NCBI GenBank assembly: GCA_934691925.1
Contig: CAKUTI010000003.1
Location: 1 to 64,000 of the forward strand
DNA: 64,000 nt
Origin: an uncultured Treponema sp.
Lineage (GTDB): Bacteria > Spirochaetota > Spirochaetia > Treponematales > Treponemataceae
Direction of reading: 5' to 3'
Position numbers and translations under genes: made by a program. The notes below the pieces were generated by a model, which did no database searches, had not been told where the DNA came from, and saw only the letters and a program-made list of their open reading frames with translations. This document shows positions 7,923 to 16,100 of the stretch, one piece after another (the first letter of the stretch is position 1; every line of letters starts with the position of its first letter).

Positions 7923-8933
7923 ATGAAAAAGTTATTTTTAAAAGTTTTTAAGATGGCAGCGGCAGCTTCTTTGTCAGCCCTGATTTTTTCAGGCTGCTCT
8001 AAAAAGCAGAGCCCGCTCCAGATTTATTCGATTATTCACGAGGAAGAGACAACCGCGCTTACAAATCTCTTCACTGAGAAGACCGGAATTCCAGTTCAGT
8101 TTTTGCGCGCCTCGACAGGCGAGCTTGTAAACCGCGTTATCGCCGAGAAAGACAATCCTCAGGCTGACATTCTCTTGGGCGGAGCTACAAACTATCATAT
8201 TCAGGCGGACGAGGCAGGAGCTTTGGAGCCTTATCTTTCGCCAAACGCGAAAAATGTTCCCTCATATGCTTTGGCAAAAGACAACACTTGGACAGGATTC
8301 TGCGTTCTTTCGCTTGGAATCGGAGTGAACAAGGGAAGATTTGAGGAGAAGTTTCCTGGAACAGAATTCCCGAAAACTTGGGACGATTTGCTCAATCCGA
8401 AATTCAAGGGCGAGATTGTCCTTACAAATCCCGTGGCGTCTTCAACGGCTTATCTTTTTGTTCAGGATCAGCTTCAGCGGCTTGGCTGGGACGCTGGCTG
8501 GGAATATCTCTTGAATCTTGCGCCTCTTGTTGGACAGTTTCCTGACAGCGGAAGCGCGCCTGCGAAGCTCTTGGGAACAGGAGAATATGCGATTGGAGTT
8601 TCTTATCTTCATGCGGTGGCAAAATACAAGTCTGACGGATTTGATTTGATTGCAATCGCGCCGCCGAAAACTGTCGGAGATGTTGACTGCATCTCAATCA
8701 TGAAGAACACAAAAAATCTTGAAAGCGCGAAGAAATTCGTTGACTTCATGCTTTCCCCGGAAGCGCAGGAGCTTATGAGCTCGATTGACTTCACAGTTCC
8801 AGTAAACCCTGATGCGAATGGAGCTGAAGGCTCAATTCCTGTAAGCCAGCTTGACTTGATTGAATATGATTCAAAGAAAGCTGCCGCTGAAAAGGAAGAA
8901 GTTCTTGCAATCTGGTCTAAAAACGTAAAATAA
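7923..8933 (+). CDS. ABC transporter substrate-binding lipoprotein (ferric-iron/phosphonate type)
   Basis: A 336-residue solute-binding protein. The ATG at 7923 is preceded by GGAGG at 7914-7918 and gives a lipoprotein signal: MKKLFLKVFK, a hydrophobic core, then LIFSGC with the lipobox cysteine near residue 24. The mature part matches the SBP_bac_6/FbpA-AfuA class: LQIYSIIHEEETTALTNLF, then EKTGIPVQF, DILLGG, TWDDLLNPKFKGEIVLTNP, and an MLSPEAQELM segment near the C-terminus. This class binds ferric iron, phosphonates or small organic acids; the ligand cannot be named here. It heads a three-gene importer operon. A small hairpin (GCCGC 8943-8947 with GCGGC 8967-8971) in the gap to the permease gene may protect the upstream mRNA and raise binding-protein levels. 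Confidence 0.88.
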   Translation: MKKLFLKVFKMAAAASLSALIFSGCSKKQSPLQIYSIIHEEETTALTNLFTEKTGIPVQFLRASTGELVNRVIAEKDNPQADILLGGATNYHIQADEAGALEPYLSPNAKNVPSYALAKDNTWTGFCVLSLGIGVNKGRFEEKFPGTEFPKTWDDLLNPKFKGEIVLTNPVASSTAYLFVQDQLQRLGWDAGWEYLLNLAPLVGQFPDSGSAPAKLLGTGEYAIGVSYLHAVAKYKSDGFDLIAIAPPKTVGDVDCISIMKNTKNLESAKKFVDFMLSPEAQELMSSIDFTVPVNPDANGAEGSIPVSQLDLIEYDSKKAAAEKEEVLAIWSKNVK

Positions 8934-8988
8934 AAAACAAAAGCCGCTGTTTAAGTCCATATATCGGCGGCATTCAATAGGTGGAGTT

Positions 8989-10620
8989 TTGAAGTTTGAT
9001 TCAAGCCGCCGCAGCAAATCTCTTGTTTTTTCCTGGGCATTTGTTGCGGTGTTTTTTTCAGTTTTTATAATTTTTCCTCTTCTGTGCGCGGCTTTTTCTG
9101 TCCGCCTTGCAGATTTTAAGGCTGTTCTGACTCAGCCGGTCTGGCACGAGGCAATGAGAAACACTCTTTTGGAATGTCTCTCGTCCACATCTCTTTCTGT
9201 ATTGACAGGCTACGTTTTCGCTTATGCTGTCGTAAAGGGAAACATTCCGTTCAGACGCTTTTTCAGCGTTCTTCCTGTCCTGCATTTAATCACGCCGCCT
9301 TTTGTTGGTGGGCTTGCGTTCATTTTGCTTTTCGGCAGGCAGGGATTCATTACACACAGGCTTTTAGGCCTTGACATCTCGCTTTACGGATTCTGGGGGC
9401 TTTTAATCGCGCAGACGCTATGCTTTTTTCCGATGGCGTATCTTATCTGTGTTCAGACTTTAAAAGGAATAAATCCGAATCTTGAGCAGGCGGCGCGCGG
9501 AATGGGAGCAGGCGAGGCGAAAATCTTTTTTACGGTAACGCTGCCTTTAAGCTTGCCCGGAATCATCTCCTCATTCTTGTTTATCGCGGTGAGCGTTCTA
9601 AGCGACTTTGGAAATCCGCTGATTGTGGCAGGAAGATTCCGTGTTCTTGCAGTTGAAATCTACACGCAGCTTACAGGCTGGCTAAAAGCGGGAACGAGCG
9701 TTGTTCTTGGAATCGTGCTTGTGATTCCGAGCGTTCTTCTTTTCTTTTGGCAGAACAAGATAAATTCAAAAATCGGAGCTAAAACCGCGACGTTGGGCGG
9801 AAAAAGCTCTTTTTCAGGCGACGAGTCTTCAAATTTTGGAAGTCAACGCTCAGGAATTTTCACTAAAATTCTTCTCACGTCTTTTGTGCTTTTCATCTCG
9901 ATTCTGATTCTGTCTCAGGTTGCGGCGATTGTGGCAGGAAGTTTCCAGCAGCTTTGGGGAATAAAAAACGGCTTTACTTTAAGCCATATGAAGGCGGTCC
10001 TGGGCTACGGCTTGGAGCTGCGCAATTCTCTTGTGTTCGCTTTTGTCTCTGCCGTCTTGGGAACTTTTATCGCTTGCGTTTCTGCATATCTTGTCCACAG
10101 GACGAATGTTCCTTTCAGAAAAGCGATTGATATTCTTGCGCAGATTCCGTCGGCGATTCCGGGAACTCTTCTCGGTCTTTCGATTTCAGTCGCTGCGAAT
10201 TCGGTTCATTTCAGATGCTCGCCGTTTCTGATTATAATCGCCATGACTGTCGCTTTTATGCCGTTCGCTTACCGCTCGGTGTCAAATTCGTATATCCAAA
10301 TCAGCAGGACGCTTGATGACGGGGCGCGCTCGCTCGGAGCAAACCAGATGACAGTTCTCGCCACGATTCTTGTTCCTGTCGCAAAGGGCGGAGTTTTCAG
10401 CGGCTTTGTCTACGATTTTATACGCGGAGTCGGAACTTTGAGCGCGGTTATTTTTCTTGTTTCTTTTACGACTCCTCTTTCTTCCATAAAGATAATAAAT
10501 CTTGCGGAGCAGGGCGACTGGGGAAAATCCGCGGCGTTCGCTCTTGTCTTGACAGTGATAACTTTCGCGATTTTGGGACTTTCATTCCTGGTTATCAAAC
10601 GCAAAAAACACTCGAGGTAG
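8989..10620 (+). CDS. ABC transporter permease, FbpB-like double-domain protein
   Basis: A 543-residue inner-membrane protein with two homologous halves of about six membrane segments each, as in FbpB/AfuB/ThiP permeases. Each half has an EAA-type coupling loop: LEQAARGMGAGEAKIFFTVT near residue 165 and LDDGARSLGANQMTVLATIL near residue 445. These loops dock on the ATPase. The start appears to be TTG at 8989 with AGGTGGAG just before it; the spacing is short, so the exact start is uncertain. It lies between the binding lipoprotein and the ATPase gene, 2 nt from the latter. Confidence 0.88.
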   Translation: MKFDSSRRSKSLVFSWAFVAVFFSVFIIFPLLCAAFSVRLADFKAVLTQPVWHEAMRNTLLECLSSTSLSVLTGYVFAYAVVKGNIPFRRFFSVLPVLHLITPPFVGGLAFILLFGRQGFITHRLLGLDISLYGFWGLLIAQTLCFFPMAYLICVQTLKGINPNLEQAARGMGAGEAKIFFTVTLPLSLPGIISSFLFIAVSVLSDFGNPLIVAGRFRVLAVEIYTQLTGWLKAGTSVVLGIVLVIPSVLLFFWQNKINSKIGAKTATLGGKSSFSGDESSNFGSQRSGIFTKILLTSFVLFISILILSQVAAIVAGSFQQLWGIKNGFTLSHMKAVLGYGLELRNSLVFAFVSAVLGTFIACVSAYLVHRTNVPFRKAIDILAQIPSAIPGTLLGLSISVAANSVHFRCSPFLIIIAMTVAFMPFAYRSVSNSYIQISRTLDDGARSLGANQMTVLATILVPVAKGGVFSGFVYDFIRGVGTLSAVIFLVSFTTPLSSIKIINLAEQGDWGKSAAFALVLTVITFAILGLSFLVIKRKKHSR

Positions 10621-10622
10621 AT

Positions 10623-11579
10623 ATGGCTTTCCTTTCGATTGAAAATATTTGCTTTTCCTATGGAAAAACCGACGTTATAAAAGGTTTCTCGCTTGAAGTC
10701 GAGGAGGGAAGCTTTACGACTTTGCTCGGCTCAAGCGGCTCTGGAAAGACGACTCTTCTGCGCCTGATAAGCGGATTTTTGGAGCCGTCGTCAGGATTCA
10801 TAAAAATCAGCGGAAAGACGATGAACGGAATTTTGCCGAACAAGAGGCAGATGGGGGTTGTCTTTCAGGATTACGCGCTTTTTCCTCATATGACGGTCGA
10901 GCAGAATCTTTTTTACGGCCTGAAAATAAAAAGGCAGACGAAAGAGTCAAGAAACGGGAACCGCGAGCTTGTACTTAAAACTGCGGAGAATCTTGGAATC
11001 GTCGATTTGCTTAGCCGTTTTCCGTCGGAGCTTTCAGGCGGGCAGCAGCAGCGTGTCGCCTTGGGGCGCGCGCTTGTCTTGAAGCCTAGCGTTTTGCTCA
11101 TGGACGAGCCGCTTTCTTCCTTGGACACGAATTTAAGGCAGAAAGTCCGAGAAGAATTAAAGGAAATCCAGCAGAAACTGAAAATCACGACGGTCTACGT
11201 TACGCACGACCAAGAGGAGGCGTTGAGCCTTTCAGACAAAATCGCGGTGATGAACAAGGGAAAACTTTTGCAGTACGGGACTCCGCACGAGATTTATTTC
11301 GAGCCGAAAGACAGATTCACTGCGGAATTTATCGGACGGGCAAATTTTATTGGAAAAACAATGGTGCGCCCGGAATGGATTCGCCTTGAAAAAGACTGCG
11401 TGAGCGCGGAATTTTACGGGACTGTAGAGTCGTCAGAATTCTTGGGGGCTTTCACGAGATACAAAGTCTCGCTTGACGGAAAAGTCATCGCAGTTGACCA
11501 GCCGACAGTTCTCTCTGAAAAAATCAATAAAGGCAACAAAGTCGGAATTTTTTTTCAGCGAAAACTTGAAATGAAATAA
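10623..11579 (+). CDS. ABC transporter ATP-binding protein, FbpC-like
   Basis: A 318-residue importer ATPase. Walker A is GSSGSGKTT near residue 38, the signature is LSGGQQQRVALGRAL near residue 138, Walker B is VLLMDEPLSSLD, and the H-loop is TVYVTHDQEEAL. The C-terminal portion after residue 235 is a short TOBE-like domain (VRPEWIRLE, EFLGAFTRYKVSLDG), typical of the ferric-iron, spermidine and molybdate group. Its ATG follows the permease stop by 2 nt, so translation is probably coupled. It powers the importer formed with the two upstream gene products. Confidence 0.9.
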   Translation: MAFLSIENICFSYGKTDVIKGFSLEVEEGSFTTLLGSSGSGKTTLLRLISGFLEPSSGFIKISGKTMNGILPNKRQMGVVFQDYALFPHMTVEQNLFYGLKIKRQTKESRNGNRELVLKTAENLGIVDLLSRFPSELSGGQQQRVALGRALVLKPSVLLMDEPLSSLDTNLRQKVREELKEIQQKLKITTVYVTHDQEEALSLSDKIAVMNKGKLLQYGTPHEIYFEPKDRFTAEFIGRANFIGKTMVRPEWIRLEKDCVSAEFYGTVESSEFLGAFTRYKVSLDGKVIAVDQPTVLSEKINKGNKVGIFFQRKLEMK

Positions 11580-11616
11580 AAACGCCATTGCTCCGCCCGG
11601 GGAAGCAACACAAAAA

Positions 11617-12783
11617 TTATTTTTCCAGAACGAAGAGGTATTCTGAAACGTGAATGTCTCTTTTCCGGAGATTTCGGCTTCCGCGGAAAGTGTTGTATTT
11701 TATCTCGACGGTCTTGAGCTTTCCGTATTTTTCGAGCATCGCTTTCATCTCGTCAAAAGAGATGAATCCTTCGGAATTGTAGGAGATTATCATATATTTT
11801 GCGTCCAGATTCTCAACTATTTCTTCCATTGCAGGAAGCGCGAATTTCGCCTTGTTGAAAAGCGAGCGGTTCCAGTTCTGCGTGATTCCGCTCACTCGGC
11901 TTGTCTCAACGTCAATAGAATTTTTTAGAATCAGGTTCAGCATAAAATAATTCGATCCGTAAGGATGCTGGTTGTATGGCGGGTCAAGATACGCGATGTC
12001 GATTCTGCGAAGCTCTTTTGAAAGAATCACTGCGTCTTTCTGGAAAATCTCTGTTTCCGACTCGAAATTGCTGAAAACAGGCTCTTTCAGTTCGATTTTT
12101 CCGAAAATTCTGTGGAGCGCGTTTTTTCCGGCCGCGCCGAAGCAGCCGATTCCTGTGTTCTTGTCTTTGTAAAAGCCTTTGAAAACGCCGCTCGTGTTCA
12201 CGTGAATTGAGGCTTCCGTAATCAGCGGCGCGAGAAAGTATTTTTTCAGATTTTGATTCGGAATGTTTTCGTCAATCAAAGCGCGGTAAGTGTCGATTAA
12301 AAGCGCGTTCTCGCGTGTGTAGAAAACCCGCTCGCCTTTTTTTATGTCGGCGTCGTCTTTTGGAGCATAATTTTTCGCGATGATTCCTTCAATTTTTTCT
12401 TTTTCACATTGTCCGATGATTTTTGAGCGCAGCTCTGAGTATAAATCTTTCGGAAAATCATTTTTGTCTGAAAGATAGCACGAATTTATCACGCGGGAAT
12501 AGTTTTCAAGGTCATTTGCAATTAGCTTTTCAGAATGTTTTTTGAGCATTCGCGCGACGATTCCGCTTCCAGAGAAAATATCTGCGCAGACCATTTTTTC
12601 TTTTCCAAGCGATTCTGAAATAATATTTACTTCGTTTTCTATATTTTTGATTAGCGAACGCTTGTTTCCAATATAAGTGATTATTTGCGATGTTAGAAAA
12701 AGAGGATTCTCGATGTTGACTGTCGAAATTTCTGGCATAATTCTCTGATGTAAGCGCTTTGTGGAATCTTTTGAAACTTTCAT
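11617..12783 (-). CDS. D12-class N6-adenine DNA methyltransferase (solitary)
   Basis: A 388-residue methyltransferase that transfers a methyl group from S-adenosylmethionine to adenine in DNA. Visible are the AdoMet motif ADIFSGSGIVARML near residue 68 and the catalytic DPPY motif (IAYLDPPYNQHPYGSNYFML) near residue 265. The opening TSQIITYIGNKRSL is typical of the Dam/D12 family. No restriction endonuclease gene is adjacent, so it may be an orphan methylase or have its partner elsewhere. Met16 (12738) has a better-looking ribosome site (AGAGA) than Met1 and may be the true start. It is convergent with the ABC importer operon; the specificity cannot be read from sequence. Confidence 0.85.
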   Translation of the reverse strand: MKVSKDSTKRLHQRIMPEISTVNIENPLFLTSQIITYIGNKRSLIKNIENEVNIISESLGKEKMVCADIFSGSGIVARMLKKHSEKLIANDLENYSRVINSCYLSDKNDFPKDLYSELRSKIIGQCEKEKIEGIIAKNYAPKDDADIKKGERVFYTRENALLIDTYRALIDENIPNQNLKKYFLAPLITEASIHVNTSGVFKGFYKDKNTGIGCFGAAGKNALHRIFGKIELKEPVFSNFESETEIFQKDAVILSKELRRIDIAYLDPPYNQHPYGSNYFMLNLILKNSIDVETSRVSGITQNWNRSLFNKAKFALPAMEEIVENLDAKYMIISYNSEGFISFDEMKAMLEKYGKLKTVEIKYNTFRGSRNLRKRDIHVSEYLFVLEK

Positions 12784-12873
12784 ATAATACGATTATTTTT
12801 GTAAAAATTCCACTGGAAAAGGCGGCGGCAGATTGAAAAAAAGCATAATTTCTGTATATTTATGCAATTTTTA

Positions 12874-12902
12874 TTGACAAGTTCGATGAAAATTTATTAA
12901 GA
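12874..12902 (+). promoter_or_regulatory. Promoter of gltB
   Basis: TTGACA at 12874-12879 followed at 17 bp by TTAAGA (12897-12902), a weak -10; TATTAA at 15 bp is an alternative. The predicted start near 12909 lies just before the attenuator. Confidence 0.5.
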
Positions 12903-12924
12903 TTCTCATAACAGATTTGTAAAT

Positions 12925-12992
12925 ACGACAAAGAAGCCGTGGATAAAATTTCATTTTTTACAATGGAATTTTACCTGCGGCTTCTTTTTTTT
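12925..12992 (+). promoter_or_regulatory. gltB leader attenuator: hexaloop hairpin overlapping an intrinsic terminator
   Basis: Hairpin 1 pairs ACGAC 12925-12929 with GCCGT 12936-12940 (one internal A-C mismatch) around the loop AAAGAA, which has A at position 1 and G at position 4. The terminator pairs 12933-12950 with 12967-12984 (17 of 18 positions, two G-U) and is followed by eight T (12985-12992). The two structures share 12933-12940 and exclude each other. This is the same layout as the asnB, carA and pyrG leaders. Confidence 0.7.
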
Positions 12993-13140
12993 GCGGTAGC
13001 GCTGGTAGCCCCCGAAGTTGTTTTGCGGCATTTTTGCTTGCTTTGCCGCGAGCAAAACAATGAGCGCTAGCGAAGGGGCGAACATAGCGACCCGAAGCGC
13101 AGTGTCGGCATATGAGCCGGCACGAAGCTGAGGGAACCGC
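12993..13140 (+). repeat. Structured intergenic repeat, copy B
   Basis: A 148-bp element sharing long identical blocks with copy A. Its terminal inverted repeat is GCGGT/ACCGC, where copy A has GCGTT/AACGC, a compensatory change. The tip hairpin of copy A is replaced by a different self-complementary pair (GTGTCGGC and GCCGGCAC). It follows the gltB terminator directly and ends 26 nt before the start codon. Confidence 0.8.
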
Positions 13141-13166
13141 CCATATTATGAAAATGAGAGGTATTT

Positions 13167-16100
13167 ATGGAAGCAAAAACTTTATACGAGCCTGTTTTTG
13201 AGCATGACAACTGCGGAATCGGCGCGGTCGTGAGCATTGACGCGGTGAAAAGCCGAAAAGTTGTTGACCGCGCACTTTCAATTGTTGAGAAACTCGAGCA
13301 TCGGGCTGGAAAAGACGCTTCTGGAAAAACCGGCGACGGAGTCGGAATTTTGCTTCAGATTTGCCACGAATTTTATAAGAAGGCGGCGGCGGATTCTGGA
13401 ATTTTCCTTGAGAATGTGGGCGAGTACGGAATCGGAATGTTTTTCTTTCCGCAGAATCCTGACGAGTGCGAGTCTGAGCAGAAAAGATTTGAAAAGGAAT
13501 GTTTTGACGAGAAGCTCACATTTTTGGGCTGGAGAAAAGTTCCTGTTCTAAGCGATGTCTTGGGCGAGAAAGCTCTCGAGTGCATGCCGACAATTATTCA
13601 GGGATTTATTGAAAAGCCGCTCGATGTTGAAAAAGGCCTTGAATTTGACAAGGTTTTGTACAGACTCCGACGCAAATTTGAAAAGGCAGATGAGAAGCCT
13701 GCGAAAACTTATGTCTGCTCGCTTTCAAGCCGGACTGTTGTCTACAAGGGAATGTTTCTCGTTCAGCAGCTGCGCACTTTTTACCGAGACCTTCTTTCAG
13801 ACGACTACACTTCGGCAGTGGCGATTGTCCACTCGCGTTTTTCAACGAACACTAATCCAAGCTGGCAGCGCGCGCACCCGAACAGATTTATTGCGCACAA
13901 CGGCGAGATAAACACAATCCGTGGAAATGCCGACAGAATGATTGCGAGAAACGGCGAGATTGACTTGTCCGGCTCGGACTCCGCGATGCTCGACAACACG
14001 CTTGAATATTATGTTATGAATGGAATGGACTTGCCGCTTGCGGTCTTGATGTGCATTCCGCAGGCGTGGAAGCACGACAACTCGCTTAGCCAGGAGCGGA
14101 AGGATTTTTATCATTACTGGGCGACTATGATGGAGCCTTGGGACGGACCTGCCGCAGTCTTGTTCAGCGACGGCGAGCAGTTCGGAGCGACTTTAGACAG
14201 AAACGGACTCCGCCCGAGCCGCTATTATATCACAAAAGACAATATGCTGATTCTTTCTTCGGAAGTCGGCGTTCTTGACATTCCTGAAAGCAACATTGTC
14301 GTTAAGTCAAGGCTGGAGCCTGGAAAAATTCTCCTTGTTGACTTGAAGCAGAAACGTCTGATTTCAAACGACGAGATTAAAGACAAATACGCGTCAAAAT
14401 ATCCTTACGGAGAATGGCTCAGCCAGAATCTCGTGCCTCTCTCGCAAATCAAGATTCCGAACAAGAAGATTCCTGTAAGCACGCAGGAAGAGCGCGACAA
14501 GCTTTACAAGGCGTTCGGCTGGTGTCTTGAAGATGTGAACGAGATGATTCTTCCGATGGCGAAAAACGGTGTTGAGCCTACTGGAGCCATGGGCGTTGAC
14601 ACTCCGCTTGCAGTCATGTCAGAAAAGCATCCGTCGCTTTTCAATTATTTCAAGCAGCTTTTTGCGCAGGTTACAAATCCTCCGATTGACTCTCTGCGCG
14701 AGAAAATTGTCACGGACACGAGCGTTTACGTTGGAAGCGACGGCGACATCTTGAATCCGAAAGGAAAGAACTGCCACGTTCTTGAAATAAACAACCCGAT
14801 TCTGACCGGCGTTGACCTTCTGAAAATTTCGACTTTGAATGAGAAAGGCTTGCGCTCAAAGAAAATCTCGCTTCTTTATGATTTTGCGTCTGAAAACAGC
14901 GGAAAAAATCTTGAGAAAGCGATTGAGAATCTTTTTTCCGAGATTGAAAGCGCATATGACGAAGGCTTCAACATTCTGATTTTGTCTGACCGCGGTCTTG
15001 ACGAGAATCATCTTGCTATTCCGTCTCTTCTCGCGGTTTCGGCGGTTGAGCAGTATTTAATCCGCACAAAACGGCGCACGCTTGTCTCTGTGATTTTGGA
15101 AAGCGGAGAAATTAGGAATGTCCATCAGTCTGCGATGTGCCTGGGCTACGGCGCGCGCGCGGTGAATCCTTATCTTGCGCACGAGTGCATTGCCGAGATG
15201 ATTGACAAGAAGCTCTTGGACAAGGATTATCACACTGCGATTGACGACTTCAACAAGGCGATTATGAACGGAATTGTGAAAATCGCCGCGAAAATGGGAA
15301 TCTCGACCTTGCAGTCTTACCAGTCGTCGCAGATTTTTGAGGCAGTCGGAATAAACCAGAGCGTGATTGACGAATATTTCACGAACACGTTTTCAAGAAT
15401 CGGCGGAATCGGACTTAAAGAGATTGAGGAAGACATCAATTTTCATCATGCGAAAGCATACGAGCCGAGCCTTGAAGAGAAAATCAGCGTGAACAACAAG
15501 CTTATAAAGCTTGACCAGCTTGGCCAGCACAAATACAAGGCCGGAGAATCTTGCGAGGACCACCTGATAACTCCTCAGCTTATAAAGGCTTTGCAGGAGT
15601 CCTGCCAGAACGGAGACTACGCGAGATTCAAGGAATATTCCGCTCTTGTTGACGACACAAACCATCCTCACACATTGCGTGCGCTGCTTGATTTTGATTT
15701 TGAAAATGCGAAAGCGATTCCTCTTGACGAGGTTGAAAGCGTTGAGAATATTGTCAAGAGATTCAAGACCGGCGCGATGAGCTACGGCTCGATTTCGGAG
15801 GAAGCGCACAAATGCCTTGCCGCCGCGATGAATCACTTGCACGGACGCTCGAATTCAGGCGAGGGCGGCGAACGCTCAGACCGCTTCGGAACTGAATATT
15901 CATCGGCGATAAAGCAGGTCGCTTCAGGCCGTTTCGGAGTCACGGAAGAATATCTTTTAAGCGCGAAGGAGATTCAGATAAAACTTGCCCAGGGCGCAAA
16001 GCCGGGCGAGGGCGGACATCTTCCTGGAAAAAAAGTTTATCCGTGGATTGCGCAGACTAGATTTGCGACTCCGGGCGTTTCTTTGATTTCGCCGCCGCCG

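Noticed and set aside
5480..12992. Glutamine riboswitch as the explanation for the leaders
   Set aside because: The leaders are too short before the terminator for the known glutamine-binding folds (glnA and downstream-peptide motifs), and the shared element is a small hexaloop hairpin, which fits a protein target better.
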